Positions 1-4,873 of a stretch of 5,275 nucleotides of DNA are shown here, piece after piece. The stretch comes from JALZDI01 sp965653225. Its GTDB lineage: Bacteria; Actinomycetota; Actinomycetes; Propionibacteriales; Nocardioidaceae. Positions within the stretch are counted from its first letter, which is position 1. Each line of letters opens with the position of its first letter. Location: the NCBI GenBank assembly GCA_965653225.1, contig CBFGZI010000184.1:1-5275 (forward strand), written 5' to 3'. The notes below the pieces were generated by a model. The model had not been told where the DNA came from, ran no database searches, and was given only the letters and a program-made list of their open reading frames with translations. Position numbers and translations under genes: made by a program.

Positions 1-538
1 TCGGTGGCTTCGGCGGCCGTTGGTGGCCGTGGTGATCGGCCGCGCCGCCATTGTTGACGACCGCGGGGCTGTTGCCGCTGGGGACGCTCCGGCCCACGAC
101 GTCCACGCCACCGATGCCGGCGTTGGTGCCGCCACCCGGGTTCGTGTTAGTGCCGCCACCCGTGATCGCGTTGATGCCGCTGGTCGCGATGTTGATGTTG
201 ATTGCGTCGTCGCTCTGGCCCGCAGCCCGCAGACCGCCATGGTCGTCGGCGACCCCGGCGCGCGCCTGACCGCCAGACCCGTGCTGGTTGCGGTTACGCG
301 TACCCATCCGCGCATCGAGCCCGTTGCCACCGGGACTGTCGTCGCCGTCGATCACCGCCGCGCCGGGAGGCGAGTCCTCGGCACGCTTGACGACGACCTG
401 GTCGTGCAGGACCGGGCTGGTGGCCGCCGACGGCGTATCGGCCGACCGCGCGAGCTCCACGCTCACGCCCGCCGCGACCATGGCGAACCCGAAGACGGTC
501 GCAATGGTCACGATGAGCCCCTTGAGGAGTGGGTTCAT
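1..538 (-). CDS. Secreted Gly/Asn-rich protein, partial (C-terminus beyond left edge)
   Basis: An uninterrupted minus-strand frame of 179 codons starts at the ATG at 538-536 and runs off the left edge. A Shine-Dalgarno GGGAGAG lies a few bases upstream of that ATG. Residues 1-28 form a signal peptide or single anchor: MNPLLKG followed by a hydrophobic run to about residue 28. The exported part is low in complexity. It has an acidic segment near residues 52-68, then an Asn/Ile stretch (INININ-like, residues 113-117), two GGGTN units (127-131 and 135-139), and a His/Pro/Arg tail (HHGHQRPPKPP, 169-179). I do not recognise a family. The large ORF on the opposite strand here is a shadow, because it has no ribosome site and gives an Arg/Asp/Val-rich nonsense protein. 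The gene is divergent from the Moco-sigK operon, so it could be co-regulated, but nothing proves this. Coding status is confident; function is unknown. Confidence 0.8.
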   Translation of the reverse strand, partial: MNPLLKGLIVTIATVFGFAMVAAGVSVELARSADTPSAATSPVLHDQVVVKRAEDSPPGAAVIDGDDSPGGNGLDARMGTRNRNQHGSGGQARAGVADDHGGLRAAGQSDDAININIATSGINAITGGGTNTNPGGGTNAGIGGVDVVGRSVPSGNSPAVVNNGGAADHHGHQRPPKPP

Positions 539-632
539 AGGTCTCTCCCGTGAGTTCGGCCCCAGTCCGCGGGTGTTTGTTGCGTGCACCAAGAACACTG
601 CCGGGCGACCCTGAAACTTCCATCAACACACC

Positions 633-785
633 GTGAGGGTTCCCCAGTGGATCTGGGTGTTCTCGGGTGAAATGCGCCGAGACGCGTCGACGTCAGGAGC
701 CGCATGCGGGCAGTGGTGGGCCTACCTGGTGGACCTGTTCATCGGTCCTGAGCCGACCGTAGGTCGCCCCGTTCCCACCGGCTGA
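633..785 (+). pseudogene. Short ORF end with AYLVDLFIGPEP motif, possible gene remnant
   Basis: This frame opens after a TGA at 612-614 and closes at TGA 783-785. Possible starts are GTG 633 (about 50 residues) or ATG 672 (37 residues); neither has a good ribosome site. The reason to list it is its C-terminal half, QWWAYLVDLFIGPEP (711-755). This matches a second plus-strand ORF end at 4874-4963 (AWSAFVVDTFIGPEP) at 12 of 18 aligned residues, with most codon differences in the conserved part synonymous. Both stop 9-10 residues after the motif, and both are followed within about 10 bases by a hairpin. That pattern suggests two old copies of the same gene's 3' end. The VVD-F part faintly recalls the first strand of integrase cores, but the rest does not. 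It could also be an intact tiny protein. Family unknown. Confidence 0.3.
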
Positions 786-793
786 GGGGCGTC

Positions 794-812
794 CTCGCTC
801 GGCTGGAGCGGG
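794..812 (+). terminator. Hairpin after the short ORF end, possible terminator
   Basis: The stem pairs CTCGCTC (794-800) with GAGCGGG (806-812) around the five-base loop GGCTG. This gives seven pairs, one of them a G-U wobble. It starts 8 bases after the TGA at 783-785. There is no T-tract, which is common for actinobacterial terminators but makes the call weak. Confidence 0.3.
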
Positions 813-863
813 CGTTCGGCAGATCGCACCAAACCGAGCGGCCGAGGGCTACGAATACCCAAT

Positions 864-2432
864 GTGGGGACTGAACGACGCAGTCAGCCAAACCAGACCG
901 CCGCGGGCGTCGTAGCGGGCCTGCTCGCCGGCGCGGCCGGACTCTCGGCAGCCGAGGTCGTCGCCTCCGTTCTTGACGGTGTGACGTCGCCGCTGCTGGC
1001 GGTGGCCGACGTGACCGTCGACCTGACCCCCCGACCGGTGAAGGAGTGGGCAGTCGCCACGTTCGGCAGCGCCGACAAGGCCGTGCTGCTCGGCGGAGTT
1101 GTCGTGGTGCTCGCGGCCCTGCTGGCCGCGATCGGCGCGCGGGGAGTCCGCCGGCCCCGCACAGCCCTGCTGGGCATGGTTCTGCTCAACCTGCTGGGTA
1201 TGGCGGCGACGACGACCGATCGCACCGCGGACGCCTCGGTCGCGGTACGCCTGGCCGCGCCGGCCGTGGGGCTCGTGGTCAGCGTTGCGGCACTGGTCTT
1301 GATGCTGCACGCGTTACGTCCGCGGCCGAACGCATTCCTGCCCGACCGTGTCGAGGGCGACGATCTCCCTGCCACCTTCGACCGGCGCAGGTTCATGGTG
1401 ACCGCGCTGGCGGTGGGGTCGGTGGCGGCCGCGGGCGTGGTCGTCTCACGGCTTCCGAGCGGGGTGGGGCGGTCACGGTCAGCCGTTGCGGTACCAAGGC
1501 CGACCCGTGCCGCGCCGCCGGTTCCGGCCGGTGCCTCCTTCGACATCGACGGCCTGGCGCCCTACCTGTCGTCCAACGCGGCGTTCTACCGCGTCGACAC
1601 GGCGCTGGTGGTGCCGCAGCTGGCGCCCGTGGACTACCGGCTGCGGATCCACGGTCTCGTGGACCAACCCCTGGAGCTGTCGTATGCGGATCTGCTGTCA
1701 CGTCGCCTCGTCGAGCGACGCGTCACCCTGACGTGCGTGTCCAACCCCGTCGGCGGGGACCTGATCGACAACACCACCTGGATCGGGGTGCCGGTCGCCG
1801 ACCTGCTGGCGGAGGCGGGGGTACGCGACGGCGCGGACGCGGTGAAGTCGACCAGCGCCGACGACATGACGATCGGCACCCCGCTGTCGGCGCTCACCGA
1901 CGGACGGGATGCGCTGCTGGCCGTCGCCATGGGCGGTAAGCCGCTGCCGGTGGAGCACGGCTTCCCGGTCCGCATGGTGGTGCCCGGGCTGTACGGCTAC
2001 GTGTCGGCGACTAAGTGGCTGGTCGACCTCGAGGTCACCCGGTTCGCCGACTTCAGCGCCTACTGGACCGACCGCGGTTACGCCGCACAGGCGCCGATCA
2101 AGACGTCCTCCCGCATCGACGTACCCCGCGGGTTCGCGCGGCTGAAGGCGGGCCGCACCACGGTCGCGGGGCTCGCGTGGGCGCAGGACCGCGGGATCGA
2201 CGCCGTCGAGGTGCGGGTCGACGACGGAGCCTGGCAGCGGGCCGAGCTCGCGGCCGAGGACAACGAGGACACCTGGCGGCAGTGGCGCTGGACGTGGGAC
2301 GCCACTCCGGGGACTCACCGGCTGCAGGTCCGTGCCACCGACCGCACCGGCTACACCCAGACATCCCGTCGTGAGCCAGTCGCGCCCGACGGGGCGACCG
2401 GATGGCACACCGTCACGGTCGACGTCCGCTGA
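864..2432 (+). CDS. Membrane-anchored sulfite-oxidase-family molybdopterin oxidoreductase (five TM, Tat-type last helix)
   Basis: This is a 522-residue protein starting at GTG 864, the only usable start after the in-frame stop at 783. Four hydrophobic helices lie near residues 14-35, 73-91, 99-115 and 130-150. A fifth, at about 179-195, is preceded by a twin-arginine-like FDRRRFM (172-178). Residues about 225-395 form the molybdopterin oxidoreductase fold. The sole cysteine, C291 in TLTCVSNPVGG, fits the Moco thiolate ligand, and HGFPVRMVVPG (365-375) matches the conserved substrate and cofactor region. Residues about 405-522 form an Ig-like C-terminal (Mo-co dimerisation) domain. Five helices with Tat export of the last match the actinobacterial family typified by Streptomyces Sco3746, which uses both Sec and Tat. 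The catalytic domain should therefore face outward. Substrate is unknown; sulfite or methionine sulfoxide are candidates. It is first in the operon and ends with tandem stops, TGA TAA. The only Shine-Dalgarno-like GAGGG is 16 bases upstream, so the message may be leaderless. Confidence 0.9.
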   Translation: MGTERRSQPNQTAAGVVAGLLAGAAGLSAAEVVASVLDGVTSPLLAVADVTVDLTPRPVKEWAVATFGSADKAVLLGGVVVVLAALLAAIGARGVRRPRTALLGMVLLNLLGMAATTTDRTADASVAVRLAAPAVGLVVSVAALVLMLHALRPRPNAFLPDRVEGDDLPATFDRRRFMVTALAVGSVAAAGVVVSRLPSGVGRSRSAVAVPRPTRAAPPVPAGASFDIDGLAPYLSSNAAFYRVDTALVVPQLAPVDYRLRIHGLVDQPLELSYADLLSRRLVERRVTLTCVSNPVGGDLIDNTTWIGVPVADLLAEAGVRDGADAVKSTSADDMTIGTPLSALTDGRDALLAVAMGGKPLPVEHGFPVRMVVPGLYGYVSATKWLVDLEVTRFADFSAYWTDRGYAAQAPIKTSSRIDVPRGFARLKAGRTTVAGLAWAQDRGIDAVEVRVDDGAWQRAELAAEDNEDTWRQWRWTWDATPGTHRLQVRATDRTGYTQTSRREPVAPDGATGWHTVTVDVR

Positions 2433-2444
2433 TAACGCACCGAC

Positions 2445-2453
2445 GGAAGGGGA
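2445..2453 (+). promoter_or_regulatory. Ribosome binding site of the lipoprotein gene
   Basis: GGAAGGGGA lies 5 bases before ATG 2459. It fixes the start there rather than at GTG 2402. An upstream start would overlap the Moco gene and add 19 Arg/His-rich residues before an otherwise normal lipoprotein signal peptide. Confidence 0.75.
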
Positions 2454-2458
2454 CTTCC

Positions 2459-2800
2459 ATGGTCACCAAACGCGCGGCCGAGACTGTCGTCGCGGCGCTC
2501 GCTGCGAGCTTGCTGTTCACCGGCTGTGCCAGCGGGGAGGCCGCGAGCCCAGCAGGTGGCAACGGCGGCTCCGCGAACCAGCAGCAGCCGATGAAGCAGA
2601 CACCGACGCCGATGCAGGGTAAGCAGCAGGGCATGCACACCGACAAGGGTCCGGCCATGCGAGGCGACAAGGGTGCTGCCAGGCAAGGCGGCAAACACGA
2701 GTCCATGATGAGCAAGCGCGAGCGCATGCAGAGCCGGCACGAGTCCATGAAGGGCGACGAGAGCCAGCAGATGCAGCGCGGCACGCACAAACAGATGTAG
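2459..2800 (+). CDS. Small methionine-rich lipoprotein (MrpX-like in character)
   Basis: This 113-residue protein has a lipoprotein signal: MVTKR, a hydrophobic stretch (residues 10-20), then the lipobox LFTGC with the lipidated cysteine at 23. The 91-residue mature chain is hydrophilic and probably disordered. It contains 10 Met (45, 52, 59, 67, 83, 84, 90, 97, 105, 113), 13 Gln and 4 His, and no Val, Leu, Ile, Phe, Tyr or Trp. Met is thus its only large non-polar residue, spaced about every 7-8 positions. HESM occurs twice (80-83 and 94-97), and TDKG/GDKG also repeats. It lies 26 bases after the Moco gene and 31 before sigK, so one transcript is likely. Plausible roles are a sacrificial sink for hypochlorite-type oxidants, with the Moco enzyme reducing the Met sulfoxide, or Cu(I) binding through Met and His. 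SigK loci I recall carry a fasciclin-type lipoprotein (MPT83-like); this is not one. Function is inferred from composition and context only. Confidence 0.88.
   Translation: MVTKRAAETVVAALAASLLFTGCASGEAASPAGGNGGSANQQQPMKQTPTPMQGKQQGMHTDKGPAMRGDKGAARQGGKHESMMSKRERMQSRHESMKGDESQQMQRGTHKQM
2641..2750 (+). repeat. In-frame short direct repeats inside the lipoprotein gene
   Basis: CGACAAGGGT occurs at 2641-2650 and 2665-2674 (24 bases apart, 8 codons). CACGAGTCCATGA occurs at 2696-2708 and 2738-2750 (42 bases apart, 14 codons). Both offsets are multiples of three, so the repeats encode repeated DKG and HESM units. The gene may have grown by small in-frame duplications. Confidence 0.7.
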
Positions 2801-2812
2801 ACAACCGGATCA

Positions 2813-2826
2813 CACCTGCGAAGGTG
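2813..2826 (+). promoter_or_regulatory. Hairpin holding the sigK ribosome binding site
   Basis: CACCT (2813-2817) pairs with AGGTG (2822-2826) around GCGA, a stable GNRA-type tetraloop. The 3' arm is the Shine-Dalgarno sequence of the sigma-factor gene (AAGGTGG, ending 4 bases before ATG 2832). Folding would hide the ribosome site and could reduce sigma-factor translation relative to the genes before it. The stem is only five pairs, so the effect may be small. The pairing is seen directly; a regulatory role is inference. Confidence 0.35.
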
Positions 2827-2831
2827 GTGCC

Positions 2832-3428
2832 ATGCCCGAAGAGCCGGCGCGCCCCCGCGTCCTCCCCGTGCAGACGCGGGAGGACAGCGGGCTGCCCGGC
2901 CTCGATGACCTGCTGGTGGCGGCCGGGCGTGGTGACGAGGCCGCCTTCGCCGAGGTGTACGACCGGCTAGTCCCGATGGTGTTCGGTCTGGCCAGGCGAG
3001 TGGTCCGCGATCGCACGCTTGCCGAGGACGTCAGCCAGGACGTGTTCGCCTCAGTGTGGCGACAAGCCAATCGCTACGACCCGGCGAAAGGCTCTGCCCA
3101 GACGTGGGTCCTGACGCTGGCGCATCGCCGCGCGGTCGACGTCGTACGCTCCGATGAGGCCGCATCCCGGCGCGAACACAACACCGCAACCCACGACACA
3201 CCCTTCGACGCTGTCCACGAACAGGCAGCCACGCACATCGAGCGGGAGCAGGTGCGTCGCTGTCTGAGCGCCCTTACCGAGGTGCAGCGCGAAGTCGTGA
3301 TGCTGGCGTACTACCGCGGCCACACCTACGCCGAGGTGTCGGCGCTGCTGCAGGCGAACCTGTCCACGGTCAAGACCAGGATGCGGGACGGGCTGGTGCG
3401 CCTGCGGGACTGTCTGGGAGGGAATTGA
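2832..3428 (+). CDS. sigK: ECF sigma factor, SigK type
   Basis: This is a 198-residue sigma-70 factor with only regions 2 and 4. Region 2 spans about residues 35-108, with AEDVSQDVFASVWRQ (64-78) and TWVLTLAHRRAVDVVR (91-106) for core and -10 recognition. Region 4 spans about 140-196, with the helix-turn-helix at 164-192. The motif ANLSTVKTRMRDGLVRLRDCL closely follows the end of M. tuberculosis SigK as I remember it (ANLSTIKSRMRDALRSLRNCL). The two cysteines, C144 and C194, are 50 residues apart and align with the SigK pair (C133 and C183) reported to form a redox-sensitive disulfide. ATG 2832 is preceded by AAGGTGG inside a small hairpin. The stop TGA overlaps the ATG of the next gene. It should be sequestered by that anti-sigma factor and probably directs RNA polymerase to this operon and other envelope genes. 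An N-terminal extension of about 10 residues compared with SigK looks unremarkable. Confidence 0.92.
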   Translation: MPEEPARPRVLPVQTREDSGLPGLDDLLVAAGRGDEAAFAEVYDRLVPMVFGLARRVVRDRTLAEDVSQDVFASVWRQANRYDPAKGSAQTWVLTLAHRRAVDVVRSDEAASRREHNTATHDTPFDAVHEQAATHIEREQVRRCLSALTEVQREVVMLAYYRGHTYAEVSALLQANLSTVKTRMRDGLVRLRDCLGGN

Positions 3429-4183
3429 TGAGCGTCGATGTTCACGCCCTCGTCGGCGCCTACGCCCTCAACGCGCTGCCACCGGATGAGGCTGCTGCGT
3501 TCGCCGTGCATCTTGCTGACTGCGTGCCCTGTCAGCTGGACGTCGCCGACCTGCAGGCGACGGCGGCGCGGCTCGGTGCCGCCGTGGCCGAGGAACCCCC
3601 GGCGGGCCTGCGTGCGAGGGTGATGAACGTCGTGCGGAACACGCGGCAGTCCCCGCCGCTGACGCACCAGCAGAGAGCCGACGCCGGCGCGGGCGAGGCC
3701 GCCACACCGTTGGGTCGCAGCACGCGCGCCAGGCACCTGCTGCTCTCGGCCGCGGCCGTCCTGGTCATCCTCGGGCTCGGCGCGCTCGCCCTGCGGCCCG
3801 TTCTCGATCACAGCGCCACAACCGAGGCGGACAACCATGTGATGGCGGTGATGCACGCCCCCGACGCTCGCACCTCCACGACCGACGTGCGCGGCGGCGG
3901 GTCGATCACCGTGATCAGCTCGCGGACGATGGCAGCAGCCGTGGTGATGGGGGACCGGCTGCCCCCGGTCGGTCGTGACCACGACTACCAGCTGTGGCTC
4001 ATCGACCGTGCCGGCAACGCCCGCTCCACCGGCATGCTCATCGACGGCTCGCGCCCTCAGCACACGGGGCCGATGATGCTCGAGGGGGTTCGTCCAGGCG
4101 ACCACATCGCGCTCACCATGGAGCGCGACGGAGGCTCCGCGCGCCCCAGCATGCCGTTGCTCGCGATGACGAAGCGGACCTGA
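3428..4183 (+). CDS. rskA: Membrane anti-sigma factor, RskA type, with intact zinc motif
   Basis: This 251-residue protein starts at ATG 3428, which shares its A with the sigK stop (TGATG). The Shine-Dalgarno GGGAGGG (3416-3422) sits 6 bases upstream, so translation is coupled to sigK. A TTG one codon earlier is a poorer start. The cytoplasmic N-terminus (1-70) is a zinc anti-sigma domain with H28-x3-C32-x2-C35 (HLADCVPC) and AYALNALPPDEAAAF, typical of RskA/RslA proteins. One transmembrane helix lies at about 103-123. The outer domain (124-251) is RskA-like, with YQLWLID (187-193) and ARSTGML. The mycobacterial RskA I recall lacks the HxxxCxxC residues, so this version may also sense oxidants through its thiols. 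The outer domain carries ten methionines (for example 139, 142, 168, 174, 216, 217, 242, 247), unusually many. It holds SigK at the membrane until cleaved by regulated proteolysis; that mechanism is known for the family, not shown here. Confidence 0.92.
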   Translation: MSVDVHALVGAYALNALPPDEAAAFAVHLADCVPCQLDVADLQATAARLGAAVAEEPPAGLRARVMNVVRNTRQSPPLTHQQRADAGAGEAATPLGRSTRARHLLLSAAAVLVILGLGALALRPVLDHSATTEADNHVMAVMHAPDARTSTTDVRGGGSITVISSRTMAAAVVMGDRLPPVGRDHDYQLWLIDRAGNARSTGMLIDGSRPQHTGPMMLEGVRPGDHIALTMERDGGSARPSMPLLAMTKRT

Positions 4184-4228
4184 GCACGCTACTGGCGACT
4201 CGGTGCCAACATCGGCGCTGGTCTCGCC

Positions 4229-4438
4229 ATGATGTGGACCGCCCTGTGGGGGCTGCCGTGGAGTATCTGGCCCTGGCTGAGCCTGGATGGACCTGCGAGT
4301 AATGACACCCAGGAGCTCGTCTTTTTCACCTGCGTGTTGATCAACGTCGCATTGCTGGGGCTAGTGGTCTGGTGGCGGAGGCCATGCTCAGGCAGCACGG
4401 CCGAGACCAGTTCGAGCGCCTTACCGCGGCAAGGCTGA
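4229..4438 (+). CDS. Small tryptophan-rich membrane protein, unrecognised
   Basis: This is a 69-residue ORF starting at ATG 4229 (or the adjacent ATG 4232) and ending at TGA 4436-4438. Residues 1-19 are hydrophobic with five Trp (WTALWGLPWSIWPW). Residues 30-49 form a clear helix (LVFFTCVLINVALLGLVVWW) followed by RR, and the tail is Ser-rich and soluble. Two membrane segments with a short polar loop are likely. No good Shine-Dalgarno precedes either ATG. The same frame upstream is open back to the rskA stop and reads YWRLGANIGAGLA, which looks like the natural start of the first helix. The true N-terminus may therefore be longer, using an unusual start or depending on rskA translation, or the gene may have lost its start. 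It could be the last gene of the sigK operon, 45 bases after rskA. I do not recognise a family. Confidence 0.5.
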   Translation: MMWTALWGLPWSIWPWLSLDGPASNDTQELVFFTCVLINVALLGLVVWWRRPCSGSTAETSSSALPRQG

Positions 4439-4476
4439 CGTACTACTTCGCCGCGACCAGGTCGTCTGGAGAGGGC

Positions 4477-4758
4477 TCAGCGTCCCGGTCCTGGCACCGG
4501 AACGCCATCCGGCGAACCACCCCCTTCCACGCAGCCAGCTACGGCCTCTAGATAGGCATCCACGACGACCACGTCATAGCCGGCCCTCGCCAACCGCGCC
4601 GGGGAGAACTGCTGGTAGCGCACCTGATTCGCCGAGATTCCTCCAGCTGAGCGGGTGCGTAGGCGCCGGACGAACGCGTCCACCTCGGCGCGGTCATAGC
4701 CCATACGCCACCGGCTTAGTGGAAACAGCGGCGCGGAACCTGGCTCGGAGCCACTCAT
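4477..4758 (-). CDS. Small protein with two DivIVA-type (DivI1A) repeats
   Basis: This is a 93-residue protein from ATG 4758-4756, with GAGGG three bases upstream, to TGA at 4477-4479. It contains two copies of the short DivIVA-type motif. The first is FPLSRWRMGYDRAEVDAFVRRL (residues 12-33, key residues F12, R16, G20, Y21, D22, E25, D27 and F29). The second, at 51-70, is FSP-R-ARAGYD----DAYL, where VVVVD replaces the usual EVD. Small actinobacterial proteins with one to three of these repeats are common, and they are thought to be related to the membrane-curvature and polar-growth protein DivIVA/Wag31. This one lacks the long coiled coil, so it is not DivIVA itself. The C-terminus is Gly/Pro-rich. 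It is convergent with the operon before it, with only 38 bases between stops and no strong terminator visible there. A cell-envelope role is inferred only. Confidence 0.8.
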   Translation of the reverse strand: MSGSEPGSAPLFPLSRWRMGYDRAEVDAFVRRLRTRSAGGISANQVRYQQFSPARLARAGYDVVVVDAYLEAVAGCVEGGGSPDGVPVPGPGR

Positions 4759-4840
4759 GCGCCCTCATGATGCCCCACGGGTGGCGTCGTGAAGGCCATG
4801 AACGTGCGCGTGGCGGTCAGGCCGCACTGGCCCACTGCAC

Positions 4841-4859
4841 CGAAGGGCAGCTCCCTTCG
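4841..4859. terminator. Perfect 7-bp inverted repeat in the gap upstream of the DivIVA-repeat gene
   Basis: CGAAGGG (4841-4847) and CCCTTCG (4853-4859) are perfect complements around the loop CAGCT. It lies 82 bases upstream of the DivIVA-repeat start and 137 bases past the end of the glycosidase-like gene, both on the minus strand. It could be a terminator without a T-tract or an operator for the DivIVA-repeat gene. The inverted repeat is certain; its role is not. Confidence 0.35.
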
Positions 4860-4873
4860 CCCTGCCTACGTGA

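Larger units (their letters stand above)
539..863. other. Divergent intergenic region between secreted-protein gene and Moco operon
   Basis: About 325 bases separate the two divergent starts and should hold both promoters. I found no clear -35/-10 pair. On the plus strand, ACGAAT at 851-856 lies 7 bases before the GTG start of the Moco gene and resembles my recollection of the mycobacterial SigK -10 (CCGAAT), but no CCATCC-like -35 sits at the right distance. On the minus strand, GGGAACC (reverse complement of about 638-644) resembles a generic ECF -35, without a convincing -10. The region also contains the short ORF end at 633-785 and the hairpin at 794-812, described separately. Confidence 0.5.

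Noticed and set aside
20..553. Long plus-strand ORF of 177 codons at the left end
   Set aside because: It is antisense to a frame with a signal peptide, a Shine-Dalgarno and sensible composition. It has no ribosome site and encodes an Arg/Asp/Val-rich sequence typical of shadow frames in GC-rich DNA.
1698..2408. Minus-strand ORF of 236 codons opposite the Moco enzyme
   Set aside because: The plus strand encodes the conserved Moco and Ig-like domains here; the antisense frame is a shadow.
2402..2458. Upstream GTG start that would lengthen the lipoprotein by 19 residues
   Set aside because: It overlaps the end of the Moco gene and would bury the lipoprotein signal behind an Arg/His-rich segment; ATG 2459 has a strong Shine-Dalgarno at the right distance.
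3326..4105. Minus-strand ORF of 259 codons opposite rskA
   Set aside because: RskA on the plus strand has recognisable zinc, membrane and outer-domain motifs; the antisense product is His/Arg/Gly-rich with no domain pattern.
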